Counted from the first letter of the stretch, positions 23,851 through 49,476 are shown. The stretch is 64,000 nucleotides of DNA from Typha latifolia (GCA_019914945.1 CM034102.1:10033501-10097500); one strand, 5' to 3'. Translations and numbers: made by a program. Notes: generated from the sequence alone by a model not told the origin.

Positions 23851-23862
23851 CTCTGATACCAA
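23848..23862 (-). promoter_or_regulatory. tRNA-Met-type primer binding site
   Basis: The plus strand reads GGCTCTGATACCAA, which on the minus strand is TTGGTATCAGAGCC, the standard primer site of plant LTR elements. It lies directly upstream of the gag remnant. The LTR that should precede it begins at about 23863 on the right (ending CCGTAACAAG in sense) and is not the CGTTCGAA-type LTR at 24195. Confidence 0.75.
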
Positions 23863-24194
23863 CTTGTTACGGTCACCTTTGCGTAAACATGATATTCTAG
23901 CCAATTTGATAATCTAGACAGAATTCAACACAGAACTTGCAAAGGTAACCGGGTTCGATCCAACCATTGGATCGATCTAGGATTCCGCTATGTTGTTCCT
24001 TTGGGATTTAAAAATCCAACATTATTGAAATCTCATCAATCAGATGAGTAGATCAAAAGTTACGTATAAAATAATAACAGAAGGTCAGGAGGTAGTGGAG
24101 TGGACATGGAATATGTAGTTAGGATTATAGGAGATGATTATGGTTATGGTGGATGGATTAGTGCTTAAAATTAGATGAGGTGGGAGAAGGGAAC

Positions 24195-25028
24195 TGATAG
24201 GGCGCCTACAAAATGATCCCTTCAAGATTTGGATTGATTGTAGGAAGTAGTCCATACAACCAAGGGAAAATATTTATCAAATATTCTCCCGTAGTTAGAA
24301 AATTATGAAACCAAGTGGAATCGATCCGTAGCTCCCTGATCTACGTTTTTCGTATGTACACCCTTCACAGATTTGAACTGAAACTGAGACGAAATCATGA
24401 TATAGTACAGATGAGATGATGGTGGTGGTGACGGGTGGAGTGGATATTAGAGTTATAGAAGATAATGGAGATGAGGATGGATAGTTAATATTGTTTAAGA
24501 GATAAAAACGAAGGAGAAGAAGTGGTCAAGATCCCAAGGAAGAGGGAGGACTCGACAGATGAGGGAGATTAGAAGTTAGGAGAGACCTTGCCAACAGTAG
24601 AGGTGGCTGGTTGGTGAAGAGGAAGGAGGGAGATTAAGGTAGAGAAAATAGAGAGAGGATTAAGGAGGAAAGAAACTAATATTCATTAAGCATTATGATT
24701 TTGGCTGACATCCACACCTTAGGTTAGCCAACAAGCCAAAATCTAAAATAACAATTATTAAACCTAATTCTAGTGGACTCTCACCGATCGCGTTCGAACA
24801 CGCCCGATCGCGTTCGAATGCATAGAAAGCGTTCTCTGTTGATGGAACCTATACAGGCGTTCGAACGCGCCTAACCGTATTTGAACGCACATTTCGCATC
24901 CTCTGTTTTTGCGAACCTGATGTAGGCGTTCGAATGCACCTCCTTACGTGTTCGAACGTGACTTACAGAAAATTTATTTTAATAAAAATAGCTAATATAA
25001 TAAGAAAAGACTCTAACAATGTGTATTA
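24195..25028 (-). repeat. Gypsy LTR, minus strand, second copy
   Basis: In sense it starts TAATACACATTG and ends with CCCTATCA. It is 834 bp, almost the same length as the LTR at 47598-48430. It aligns with the copy at 21659-22416 throughout, including the GTTCGAA cluster at 24785-24960 and the GATGATGGTGGTGG stretch. The two copies lack a matching target duplication, so they may be unrelated insertions and not the two ends of one element. Confidence 0.75.
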
Positions 25029-25790
25029 GAAACTTTGAAGTATGGCTGGTTGCTAGAGGGAGGAGAAAGAAGCGATGGAGGATTAACCTCGGCCGTAGAC
25101 GAGAACTCAAGTTGGATACCAAGAGAAAGGAGAAGGGAGAAGATGACTCAAGTCTAGATGAAAATTAATTTCAATAATAAAAAATCCAAAGAGGCTACTT
25201 TTCCACATATTTGGAGGTTAGCCAAATATCTAAAAATCCTAAATAAATTCTATTACAACTCAACTTACCCGTCATACGTCTGAACGCACTCTGATCACGT
25301 TCGAGCTGCCAAAATATATTCTCTGTATGTATGAATGTGAGATCAGGCGTACGAACTGCTAAAATACGTTATCTGTATGCGCAAACGCGAATCAGGCATT
25401 CGAATGCCATCCATTTGCGTTCGAGCGCACTTGCGAGAAATTATTTTATTTTCTTAAAGTATAAATAAAAATTAATAAAAATTAAAGTAGTTTAATTATA
25501 TTCACTATGCACCTAAATTAAGAAACGCAGCAGGTGAGGAGCTGTCAAGTTGTGGTGTCGGTTCATGGTTCTCATCATTTTTAGTAAAAAGGTTTTCATG
25601 GTTGTGGGCCAATCTGCACTCGACCAACCACCTGCGGATTGAGGGGTTTCGAGGGTAACTCCCATTATCTCTTCATCGCACGCCGAAGTCTCCGGTACAT
25701 CCTCCTCCATCATGCGCCTCTAAGTCATGGATTTGGTAGTTGCCATCTCTACGTGTGGTCCAAAGTTCAACTAGCTATAATACCAAAGTT
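25029..25790 (-). mobile_element. Degenerate gypsy LTR and gag start
   Basis: 25250-25440 carries five or six diverged GTTCGAA/GTACGAA words in the same LTR context (CTCTGTAT between them). To its right the minus strand shows a decayed primer site (TTTGGTATTATAGC, near 25775-25790) followed by a 66-codon frame at 25713-25513 (MMEEDVPETSACDEEIMG). This resembles the layout LTR-primer-gag, but with the LTR on the 3' side. The assignment is tentative. Confidence 0.45.
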
Positions 25791-27359
25791 GTTGATCACC
25801 ATCAAGCAAGATGGATCAAATCCAAGATGCAATTTTGGATTGGGCATCTTACTTATGAAGACTTGTCGTTTTGCAGGGAATTAACTGATCACAAAGGACT
25901 CTAAAGACTAGGTAAACTTTTCCACCACATCAAATCTTCACTCAGGATCTGATCATTGTTTGGGCTATTGTAATTCTCTAAATTTTATCCTAGAGATTCG
26001 CAGGTCATAATTATTCCCAAATTGGAGAGTGGCAATATGAAATCCTTTACTTTCATTCAGGTAAATTATATGTAATCCTTTACTTTCATTCAGGTAAATT
26101 ATATGTAAAGGGGAAAGAGACAAATAATTTCCTTCGACTTTGTCAAGGGTTAAATTTACGAAGATGGGCCGAGAGACGAGTATTCTCTATTTTGATGTCT
26201 AATGAAATTAAGTATTGGATGATGTTCAAGATTTAAAGGTTTCTCCTAAGGTCTACTTATGTTGCTAATAAGAAATATCCTCAAAATCTTACACCCAAGG
26301 ATTTCCAATGCCAGCACTCCTAAGAATTATATCCTACTCCAAATACTGATTATTTTGAGTGAAAACATTCGCAGAAACTTGAATGCATAATAGAAGAGAA
26401 AATCTTTTAAGACATTAATTGCGAGCTTCTTCAGATAAATTTGACTTTGATAAATATATATATAGCACATTTAGACACATTATTCGTTGTTCTTGAGATT
26501 CTTCGACAAGTCATAGATGCTATTCCTTTATTTTACAAAGAGAGCAGACTAGGTAAATTGGAGAGGTATTTCTAGCCAGCTCAGCACAAATTGCAAAATT
26601 GGATCAAAGGCATGTAAAGATAATAAAAGTATTCTCGGTGGAACCAGTTGAAAACTCAATGCTTGGCTTCAGAGGAAAATTAACGTACCTCATATCAAAA
26701 GGCAGAAAAAAAGAACATTTTAAGTTTTAGTAATAGCAAAATTAGACTCCTAAAACTTCATTTTTCTATACTCAATAAACATATTTTTATAATAAAATAC
26801 ACAGTTTATAAAGAGATGGGCACGAAAACCATTTTTACTATTTTAAAAACTAAACGTTTTTTCACAAATGCCCCTGTCAAATATATCAATCAGTGATCAC
26901 ACTGAGATTTAGAAAGTATTAAGTATTAATTGATTTAATTGAAACATAATACATGTGTATGAAATACACAGTATCGCCCATGGAAAGTCAGATTCAACTA
27001 TCTGAACTAATTTCATCCCTAAATTAGTGAGAAACAAAAAGAGAAGATAGAATTTTTTTTAAATTTAAAAAAGTTTGATGCTATGTTAGCAGAAGTTGAA
27101 ACTAGCTTTTGAAAATCAGATCTTCTATGTGATCACAGAGGTGATAAGCATTCATATCTTAAAACCGGAAAAATGCTAAGTACCTTCTATACATGTACAT
27201 CACTGCATAAAAATATAGCCCACAATTACTCATGTAATAGGAAGGTAGATTGCTTTTCTTGCCATATGACTCGGCATGCTCGCTTTGAAATTAGCTCGAT
27301 GGAACGTCATCTAGGGCTGATAATTTCCATGAAGAGAAAAGAAAGACCGAATTAAATAT
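25791..27359. other. Intergenic spacer
   Basis: No gene is recognised. The sequence is A/T-rich with short unsupported frames. The 33-base tandem repeat at 26041-26106 is listed separately. Confidence 0.5.
26041..26106. repeat. 33-base perfect tandem duplication
   Basis: AATCCTTTACTTTCATTCAG plus 13 more bases occurs twice head to tail. Confidence 0.9.
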
Positions 27360-40964
<13,605 letters not shown>

Positions 40965-40992
40965 TGGTCTTCGTCTTCTTCGATAAGATTTT

Positions 40993-41001
40993 TTAGGGTT
41001 T
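40993..41001 (-). promoter_or_regulatory. Telo-box-like motif upstream of the KH gene
   Basis: The minus strand reads AAACCCTAA about 30 bases before the ATG. The telo box (AAACCCTA) is a known element near the starts of plant genes for translation and RNA-processing factors. No TATA box is evident, which fits a housekeeping-type promoter. Confidence 0.45.
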
Positions 41002-41237
41002 AGATCGATCAATCGATCTTATTTTTAATTGTATCGTGCGCTTCGATTTCCTATCAGCTGCTGCAGCTGTTTGCTACTGCTGTTCGGTTGCGAACAATGA
41101 AAGCGGAGCGGAGAGGAGGCGGGGGTGGTATTCGTGGAAAATGATCAAATTGACAAATTCTAATTTTGCTTTTACTGTGTAGAGTGAAAGATGGAAAGCA
41201 ATCTTGACTCGGGACTGGGACTGGCTGCTGCTGGCTT
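41002..41237. other. Region upstream of the KH gene
   Basis: A short spacer between the KH gene start and the LINE tail. It holds GCAGCTGCTGCAGCTG-like repeats near 41055-41072. No other gene is seen. Confidence 0.5.
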
Positions 41238-42670
41238 GTCTTTTTATTTTTATTTTTTTATTATTATTTTTTAGAAATTGTCCGTAGACTGACATTTCAT
41301 TGAACTTGCTGATTACAGAGAAGATCTAGTTCTCAGCTAGACCAAGTTTTACAGCTGCCATTATATATGGCAAGTTTAGCTAGAAGATGTGCAGTGATGT
41401 TGTTGCTCCTATTAGTGTAGCAAACACTAATATTCTAATACTTCTCTAGAATGGACATTATTTCAGAAATTATGGAGTGGATCAGCCTTAACCACCAGAC
41501 CATTGAGAATTTTAACAGCAGTTAACGAGTCACTGAAGACCCAGATAGTGTTTTTGTCTTTGCCTAGGGAAGCTTCCTTGATGCCGGCCAACAGTGCTAA
41601 GGCTTCGCCGAAAAGAATTAGCACAGTAATTTAGGAAAGTAGAGTATCATTTCCTAGCCTTAGTGGATCCGTCAACAACAAGCTATCTGATGCCCCCGGT
41701 AAAACCAAATTTCTAGCTAGTGTCCACCCAATAGAATGAGTTAGAGATGGTGGGTCCATAGTGGGAAAACTTCTCAACATACAAATCTACTAACACACTG
41801 CCACTGATATGACAAGGAGGAGTTGAGCCATGCAAATTACGTGTACTGGAGTCTTGGCCGGCCAAGAGGGTCGAGTGGGAAAGATTTCTCTCCACCTCTT
41901 CATTCGATCTAGAAATGACTTTTGACAAAGAAAGGAAAGCTATTTCTAAGGAGAATATTATTTCTGGTTTTCCATATTTTTCAAAGAATAGTAAATAGGT
42001 ATGTCGTCTCTTCTAGCAAGGACAAAAAAGGGGGAGAGATGTAAACCATGTATCTAGACCTTCAGGCAAGAGATCAGTTCTGATACCCAAACAACAAACG
42101 AACATAACTGCTCTAGAGAATGGACACTGAAGGAAGAGATGATCTGAGGTTTCTCTGCTGGCTTTGAGAAGGGGGAAAGGTCCTCTAACAGATGGGATGA
42201 TACAGCTTAACTTGGCTAAAACCGGAAGGGTGCCAAAGAGACAATGCCAAACAAAAGTTTTGATTCTCGGGGAAACAACAGAGTTTTTCCAAATCTTTTT
42301 CCACATCGAAGCTGGAATGGTAGAAGAGACTGAATTGGTCCAATGGCCCGTTTGAGAGGGCTGCGTATGCTAACTTGCAGCTGAAGAGATCAGATTTGGA
42401 CGCTGTCCAAACTAAAATATCTTGTTGCTCAGTAGAGGCTTGATTTAGATGTAATTGTACAATAGTATCCACCACCCGAACTGGGAGAAGATCTTTGATA
42501 AGATCCCAGTTCTAGTTTTGTTCAGCAATAAGGTTCTTAACCAAGTTGATATGTTGAAGGAGATTAAGATTCCGGAGATCACAATTTGGAAGCCAATGAT
42601 CATTAGTAATGTCAATCTTCACATCATTGCCCACTAACCACCATGAGTTGCTAAACAACTCACTTTGTAG
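41238..42670 (-). pseudogene. LINE retrotransposon, 3' segment
   Basis: On the minus strand the segment runs from the end of reverse transcriptase (SWWLVGNDVKIDITNDHWLP near 42640) through the zinc-binding domain (PRIKTFVWHCLFGTLP, then DHLFLQCPF, 42250-42090) to a terminal RNase H (GEALALLAGIKEASLG and VWVFSDSLTAVKILNG, 41610-41480). A T-rich run at 41238-41275 is the copied poly-A tail. This domain order is that of plant L1-type LINEs with RNase H. Stops and frame changes are common. The right edge is cut by the chromovirus. Confidence 0.82.
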
Positions 42671-42754
42671 ACTATCTTTGGTACAAGAACCCATCAAATT
42701 AGTATCAGAGCTTATCATTTGGTATCAGAGCAGGTGAACCTCAGACCTCCATTA

Positions 42755-44210
42755 ATGGTTGAAATAAGGAAGATGACATCAACAAGGAGACCTATGGAAA
42801 ACATACCGATAAGGGAAGACTCAATCCACGATGACCCTAACCGTGAGGCCGATTTTATTGCAGCAACCACAGCAGAACCGAGTCGACCAACGTCCATGGG
42901 TGTGAATATGGGTTTGGCGGATGAACTTAGGGGCATGTTCCAAACATTGCCGTATAGAGTTAACATAATTCAAAAGGATCATAATGAATTCAAGGAATAT
43001 GTTGTGAACAGATTAGGTTCGTCATCTCCTCAATGACAATCGGAATTTCAAGAAGGACCAGCTGTGGGACTTCATCGAACCGATACTCCACAAGTTTAGG
43101 TGTGTCATGTGAGTGTCAATGATCCTCTTTTACCTATGCCTACACATCATCTCCTACCTCCATTACAAAACCCAAGATCGGCGGTGGTGTAACCTAAGAG
43201 GCGTGCGGCTCCAGTGCACTTCGTCGATGAGGAGAATTGGCACTTTGAGAATGAGGTTGATTCCTTTGGAGATGGTGATGAACGTGCTCGAGGATTTAGA
43301 GAAGGTGATCAACATGCCCAAAGATTTAGACCTGAACCAAGGATTTTTCGCGAACTCGACAATGCTATTCGAGGGAGAACCGCACGCTTGGACTTTCCAA
43401 AATTCCAAGGCGGTGATCCAACGGATTGAGTGTTTTAAGTTGACTAATATTTTGATTGTCAAGGGACAGTGGAAGATGGAAAAGTCCAAATGGCAAGCTT
43501 TCACCTCCAAGGAACGACATTGCATTGGTATAGATCAATTATTCGTGGTAGAGGATTTATCGAATGGGCTGATTTTTGTAGGAGGATTATACGCAGATTT
43601 GGGACAGCGACATATAAAGATTTTGCAGCCACATTAAACAAGATGGTTCAGAGGACGACCGTATTGGAGTACCAAGCTGAGTTTGAAAGAGTTAATAGTT
43701 GTTGTGAGCCACCTTAGTCCGAACCGACATTGATAAACACATTTATTTCAGGGCTATGGGATGAGATACAGGCAAATATTTATGCTTTTTGTCCTACTAT
43801 AATTGAGGAGGCCTTTGAGAAGGCCGTGAGGATGGAGCAAAAGCATAAGGCTCTAAATATGACAGCGAAAACCAATTAAGGCAATTGAGATGGGCAATTT
43901 GTACCTAGGACGCCGACTGAAAATTCTGCGAGTTCAAAAATAGTGGTTGCGAGTACTAGACCATGACCATCTTTGAGACCTTCTTCCAATGTTAGAGGAG
44001 GCATAAGACCCCCCATTCGAACTCTCACACCTGCCCAGGTGGAGGAGCGAAGAGCGAAGGGCCTTTGCTTTCGTTGTGATGAGCATTTCACCCCCGGTCA
44101 TCGGTGTTCTAAATCGATCGGGAGTGTGATGCTTATCGACGATCTTGAGGAGGATGAGTTGATGATGGAGAGTGTCCAGAGGAGGTCCATGAGGAGGCTG
44201 TAGAGAAGGG
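42755..44210 (+). pseudogene. Chromovirus gag remnant
   Basis: Starts MVEIRKMTSTRRPMEN, then has an SMGVNMGLADELRG segment, FPKFQGGDPTD, MASFHLQGTTLHWYRS, YQAEFERVNSC, and the zinc knuckle GLCFRCDEHFTPGHRC near 44065-44110. It is broken by stops at about 43034, 43097, 43190, 43427 and 43715 and by frame changes. It is the structural protein of the element. Confidence 0.82.
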
Positions 44211-44279
44211 AAATATCGATGCATGCATATTCAGGTACTTCCGTGCCGAGGATGTTATGAGTAGATGAACTCGTTAGAA

Positions 44280-44643
44280 AGCATTGTGTGCACATCCTCA
44301 TCGATTCGGAGAGTACACACAACTTTCTAGACGAGATGTTAGTGAGGAGATTGGGTTTGGATGCCGAACCGACCACGGGATTTGACATTACTATTGGAGA
44401 CGGCACGAAGCTTAAGGCGGAGAGCTTGTGTCGTCGAGTCGGTATACGGGTGCAAAGACACGACATCATTGTATACTTGTATCCGTTGGCGCTACGAGGA
44501 GCGGATATTGTCCCTGGTACTCAGTGGTTACAAAGTTTGGAATCCTTCACATTTAATTTTCGAAGCATGTGGATGAAATTTAAACAAGGAAACAAAGATA
44601 TGCGGCTTGATGGTGTTCGGCCTTTACCAATTCTTGCGATGTA
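44280..44643 (+). pseudogene. Chromovirus protease remnant
   Basis: One frame of about 118 codons. VHILIDSESTHNFLDEMLV is the retropepsin active-site region, but the essential glycine of DSG is replaced by Glu (DSE). ADIVPGTQWLQSLESFTF is the downstream flap/helix part. It is inactive by this change alone. Confidence 0.8.
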
Positions 44644-45009
44644 GCCTATGATGGGACTGCCTTGTGCATATAATTTAACCTATCTTCTTTAGTTAAAACC
44701 AGCAGGAGATGAGCCTCAAATGAGTTCAGGTACTACCATTGAATTGTCTAATTTATTAGATAACTTTTTTGGATTGTTTGAGGAGCCACAAGAGTTGCCA
44801 CCAAGGAGAGCAACGGACCATCGCATAGAGATTGTACCCAGGACTACACCGATGAACGTGAGGCCATATCGGTATCCACATGTGTAAAAAGAATTTATCT
44901 CAAAAATGATAGCCAATAGTTGGAGCAATGTCTCATTCAACTAAGTCATAGCTCATACTCATCCCCCGTGTTATTGATGTGAAAAAAAGACTAGACATGA
45001 CATTTTTGT

Positions 45010-46085
45010 GTCGACTATCGGGCACTATATGCTATTATCGTCAAGGACCGGTATCCCATTCCGGTTATAGAGGAGTTGCTTGACGAGCTTGCAGGGGTCA
45101 CTATATTTAGTAAGCTTGACTTGAGGGTCGGGTATCATCAAATTAGAGTTCACTCGGCGGATGTGCATAAAACTGCATTTTAGACTCCGAACGGGCATTA
45201 CGAGTTCCGAGTGATGCCTTTTGGTCTCACCAATGCTCCAACTACCTTTCAAGGCCTCATGAATGATATATTTCGGCATCTCTTGCGAAGGTATGTCTTG
45301 GTATTTTTTTGACGACATTTTAGTGTATAGCAGGACTAAATTGGAGCATTGGCGGCATTTGGAAGACATGCTGAATTTGTTGAAGCAAAATCAATTGAAG
45401 ATCAAGAAGTCCAAGTGCCAATGGGGAGTACCACAAGTGGAGTATTTATGCTACATCATTTCAGCAGATGGTGTAGCGATAGATCCTCAAAAGGTTGCAT
45501 GCATGACCGCTTGGCCTATTCCTACTACTATCACCGGATTGAGAGGATTTTTGGGGCTGACTGGATATTATCACCGATTCATTACCGGATATGGCAAGAT
45601 CGCTGCTCCTCTTACCTCTTTGTTGAAGAAAGACTCGTTTAGATAGATGGATGAAGCCACTACAACTTTTTGAAAAATTGAAAATAACAATGATGACGGC
45701 GCTGTTTTAGCGCTTACTGGACTTCACCAAAGAGTTCATTATGGAATGTGATGCATCGGGTGTTGGCATAGGAGCTGTACTAATGTAAGGAGGGCGTCCC
45801 ATTGCCTATCTTAGCAAGGTTTATCATAAAAATCTCAGCAATTATCGACTTACGAGAAAGAGAGAGGGAGATATTGATAATTCTGCATGCGGTGATAAAG
45901 TGGAGGCCTTATTTGATCGGTAGACAATTCATTATACAAACCAATCAAAGGAGCCTTCCATACTTTATGGGACAATGTATACACACTCCAGTACAACAGA
46001 GATGGGTCACAAAATTATTCGGGTATGATTATAAAATATAATATAAGAAGGGAACAAAAAATACAGCGACGGATGCACTATCGCG
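45010..46085 (+). pseudogene. Chromovirus reverse transcriptase and RNase H remnant
   Basis: VFSKLDLR-like text appears as [18 protein letters not shown], then [36 protein letters not shown] carries an FDD active site after a one-base shift at the T run near 45305. ISADGVAIDPQKVACMTAWP and LRGFLGLTGYYHRFITGYG follow. RNase H begins MECDASGVGIGAVL near 45740 and ends with a TDALSRQ-type motif at about 46070-46090. Stops at 45181 and 45643 and frameshifts make it inactive. Confidence 0.85.
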
Positions 46086-46239
46086 CCAACCCGATACCGC
46101 CGAGCTTGTAGCCTATTCTTCTCCTATCTTTCCCTTTCTTGACGAATTGAGGTATGCATGTACATCTGACCCAGATATTTTAAGATTGTTGTAGGAGGTG
46201 ATGAATGATCCGGAGCGCCATCCTGAGTTGGAGAATTGA

Positions 46240-47160
46240 GGCGGTTTGTTGTTGGACCGTGGATGCATTCAGGTGCCCGCAAGTGATGGATTGTGGCAGA
46301 AATTGTTGAAGCACTTCCACCATACTCTAGAAGCTGGTCATGAGGGTGTCTTGAGGACTTATATGAGGATATCTCAGAGTTGCACATGGCCAGGATTGAG
46401 GCGGGATTTGAGGAGTTTTGTCTATGCTTGTGAAGTCTGTCAAAGAGCTAAAACAACCACATTGAAACCAGCTAGATTACTTCAGCCTTTACCTATACCG
46501 GACTGTGTTTGGAAAGACATTTCTATGGATTTCATAGAGCATTTTCCACTAGTACGTGGTTATTCTATTATCTTTGTAGTGGTTGACAGATTGAGCAAGT
46601 ATACACATTTTTCGGCATTGTTACATCCATTTTCAGTCAAGTCGATGGCTAAAATTTTTATTAGAGATGTTGCTTGGTTACATGGCATGCTACATATGAT
46701 TATCTCGGATCGTGATCCTATATTTATGAGCGACTTTTGGACTGAGCTTTTCAGATTGTAAGGGACTCGATTGAATTTCAGTTCGGCCTACCATCCACAG
46801 ATGGACGACCAAACTGAGGTGGTTAATCGAGGCATTGAGTAATATTTGAGGTGCTTTGTTGGAGAGATGCCGAGATGATAGTTGGAGTTCTTATCGTGGG
46901 CGGAGTGGTCTTATAACACCGCCTACCATAGCATCATTGGCATGACTCTATTTGAGGTGGTGTATGGACGCACGACTCCGATATTACGCAGTTATGATTC
47001 AGTAGCATCTGTAGACCGGACAGAAGTGGACTTAGTATTGATGGATAGAGACGCCACATTGAGGAGGTTGCCTGCTCATCTTAAACTTGCTCAAAACTGT
47101 ATGAAGCAAGTTTATGATCGTAGCCATAGTGAGCAGGAGTTCGACATCAGAAGTTGGGTG
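46240..47160 (+). pseudogene. Chromovirus integrase remnant
   Basis: The HHCC zinc domain is intact: HHTLEAGHEGVLRTY and CEVCQRAKTTT. The catalytic core has MDFIEHFPLVRGYSIIFVVV, DRLSKYTHFSAL and IISDRDPIFMSDFW, two of the DDE acidic residues. A TAG at 46759 breaks it before a glutamate-bearing segment (STAYHPQ-like) and TPFEVVYGR-like text near 46950. It joins element DNA to the host; this copy is broken. Confidence 0.85.
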
Positions 47161-47570
47161 TTTGTGAGGGGCAACTGTATCGACAGATGACTTTACGTCC
47201 GATTCGTAACCAAAAGTTAGCACATCGCTACTTTGGTCCGTTTCGGGTGTTGAAGCGTATTGATCCAGTTGCATATCGTTTGGAGCTGCCGGAGGGGTCA
47301 AGAGTGCATCATGTCTTCCATGTTTCATTACTGAGGGAGTGGATTGGAGATCATGAGGTTGTTAGATCAGTTCTACTAGAGCCATTGGAGGAGATAGAGA
47401 TCGTAGAGTGGCTTGGCCAGCCATTCGATGTACTTGCTAGGCGCCGACGATGACATGGTACCAGATTGGAGATAGAGATTCTAGTTGAGTGGCTTGGCAA
47501 GCCATCCGATGAGACGACATGGGAGTTGGAGATTGATATTTTGGAGCGTTTCGCCGACTTTTTACCTTGA
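47160..47570 (+). pseudogene. Chromovirus chromodomain
   Basis: KLAHRYFGPFRVLKRIDPVA and YRLELPEGSRVHHVFHVSLL are the SH3-like C-terminal part. After a stop the frame continues as a chromodomain, EILVEWLGKPSDETTWE at about 47480-47530, and ends at TGA near 47570. A tandem copy of its start (EIVEWLGQPFDVLARRR) lies just before, at about 47400-47450, which suggests a short internal duplication. Confidence 0.75.
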
Positions 47571-47597
47571 TGGCAAGGTGGGGGAAGCATGGTGGAC

Positions 47598-48430
47598 TGA
47601 TACACTTAGTTATGATCATTTTTTAATGCAGTAGTTATTTATTTTTATTAAAATAAAAATTTTGTAAGTCACGTTCAAATGCGACGCAGGAGGGGTCGCG
47701 TTCGAACGCCCTTGCGAACGCCTGCATTAGATTCACAAATACAGAGAACGCATATTGTGCGTTCGAATGCGGTCGAGCGAGTTCGAATGCTTGCATCACG
47801 TTCGCATATACAGAGATGGAGCTTTTGGTGCGTTCGAACGTGATCGACGAGAATCCTCTAGAATTAGAGTTACATATTGTTTTAGGACTTGTTGGCTAGC
47901 CTTTATAAATATGTGGATAGTAGTCAACTTCATTATGCAATTAGATTATTGATTTCTTGCCTCCTATCTTTTCTCTAGACTCTCTCCCTCCTCCCTTTTC
48001 ACTATCCTTCCACCTATACCGTTGGCAAGGTTTCGCCTAACTTTTAATCTCTCTCGACTATTGAGTCAGCCCTCTTATTTGGGATCTCGATCACTTCATT
48101 CCCTTCGTCTATATCCCTTAATCACATCCACCTTCCACTTTCATCTCCATACCCATCCATAACCTTAACATCCACTCTACCTGTCACCACCACCATCATC
48201 CACGTTATTCCATATTTTCGTCCCAGTTGTATTTTGAATCTGCAAAGGGCATAAATATGAAAGTTGTAGATCAGAAAGTTAAGGATCTAACCTAATTATT
48301 TTCGTAATTTTCTAGCTACCAGAGAATATTTGACGAATATTTTCCCATGGTTGCACGGACTGATTCCTCTAATATATCTGTGTCTTGAAGGAATTGTTGC
48401 ATAGCTTATCTTTGGCACAAGAACCCATCA
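47598..48430 (+). repeat. 3' LTR of the chromovirus
   Basis: Starts TGATACACTTAG and ends GAACCCATCA (833 bp). It is preceded by a purine-rich GGTGGGGGAAG tract. It has the family's cluster of GTTCGAA words at 47670-47850. Confidence 0.8.
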
Positions 48431-49103
48431 GCCTCCATGCCAATTTGAGAACTAGGGCATTGTTAATAAAAGAAATGTCTTTGAGGCCAAGTCCACCAAG
48501 CTCCAAAGGCTTACAAAATAGAGTCCCACCTTTCTAAGGTTAAGTGTCAGGCCTCGTTCTTAAACCCTCACCAAAAATTTCAGAAGATGGATGTGATTTT
48601 ATCAAGGACTTTGGAAACATAAAGGTGCTCACATAGTAAGTTGGGATAGAGAAAATAATTGATTTGACGAGAATGAGTCGGCCTGCATGAGAGATCAAGT
48701 TTATTAAGAATAAAAGTGAAAGCTTCAAACTTTGATATTGGAAGAAGAAGAAGAGGAGAGCCAAGATACTTTTCACCTTCATGTAACCTCTAGCTTGGAG
48801 AATATCTATGATTCATTGCCTCCTAGCATTGCAGGTCTTCTTACTGAAGAAGATAGCCAACTTGTCCATATTGATACACTAATCAAAGACCAAAGAATAA
48901 CTACGTAAGACTTCTGAGAAGTTGAGGGCTTCTTCGTCAATTGCTCTTCCTAGCAGTAGTAAATCATCTACAAACATCAATGATTGATAACTTCAACTCC
49001 TCTAGCAGTTTTAACTCCTTTAAAATTCCCTGCGTTAGCAGCTTGCTCGAGGAGAAAAGATAGAATGTTCAATCCAAGGATAAAAAGAAAATGCAAGAGA
49101 GAA
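48431..49103 (-). pseudogene. LINE retrotransposon, reverse transcriptase segment
   Basis: On the minus strand, reading leftward, the segment has SFLLEQAAN, then LMFVDDLLLLGRAIDEE near 48985-48940 (FVDD active site), a LISHAGRLILVKSIIFSIP region near 48695-48640, and PLELGGLGLKDISF near 48500. This is the reverse transcriptase of the same LINE as 41238-42670. It is flanked by the chromovirus on the left and the Copia element on the right, with target duplication CAACC at 49104-49108. Confidence 0.82.
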
Positions 49104-49108
49104 CAACC

Positions 49109-49442
49109 TGTTAGAATATTAAGCTAGCCCATTTGACTAGTCAATTAGATTAATTGGCTAGTATAGAATTCAAGAAAAATGCTTTGATTTTGAGGTGACT
49201 CTTAGTGCTTGTATACCTTTAAATGATAGTAATATTTGGATTATCTAGATGATGGAAATCAAAGAGTTATATATAATTACTAAGAGTCATATAGTATATC
49301 TAAGAGTCATGTAAACCACTATATATATGTGGTCTTATCTTGTGCAAGAATATGAAAAAAGTTTAAAAGTTTTTTATCTACTTTATCTTGTGTTAAGAGA
49401 ACAATCTTCTTCTCTTAAGTTTACCATCACCTTCTCCTAACA
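49109..49442 (+). repeat. 5' LTR of the Copia element
   Basis: 334 bp with TG...CA ends. A TATATATATG box near 49321 probably drives transcription. Differs from the 3' LTR at three sites, near 49187, 49384 and 49399. Confidence 0.93.
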
Positions 49443-49476
49443 TAGTGGTATCAGAGCTAGCTTTCCTTACAATACA

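Larger units (their letters stand above)
42671..48430 (+). mobile_element. Chromovirus inserted in the LINE
   Basis: Only the last 26 bases of the 5' LTR remain (ending AGAACCCATCA at 42696), while the 3' LTR (47598-48430) is whole. Gag, protease, reverse transcriptase, RNase H, integrase and chromodomain follow in the chromovirus order, each with stops. LINE sequence resumes at 48431, so the element inserted into the LINE. The same family contributes the pieces at 1-725 and the minus-strand LTRs at 21.7-25.0 kb. Confidence 0.85.

Noticed and set aside
23940..23970. GGGTTCGATCC resembling the T arm / B box of a tRNA gene
   Set aside because: No matching A box, anticodon arm or acceptor stem could be found around it. 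It lies within LTR-like sequence.
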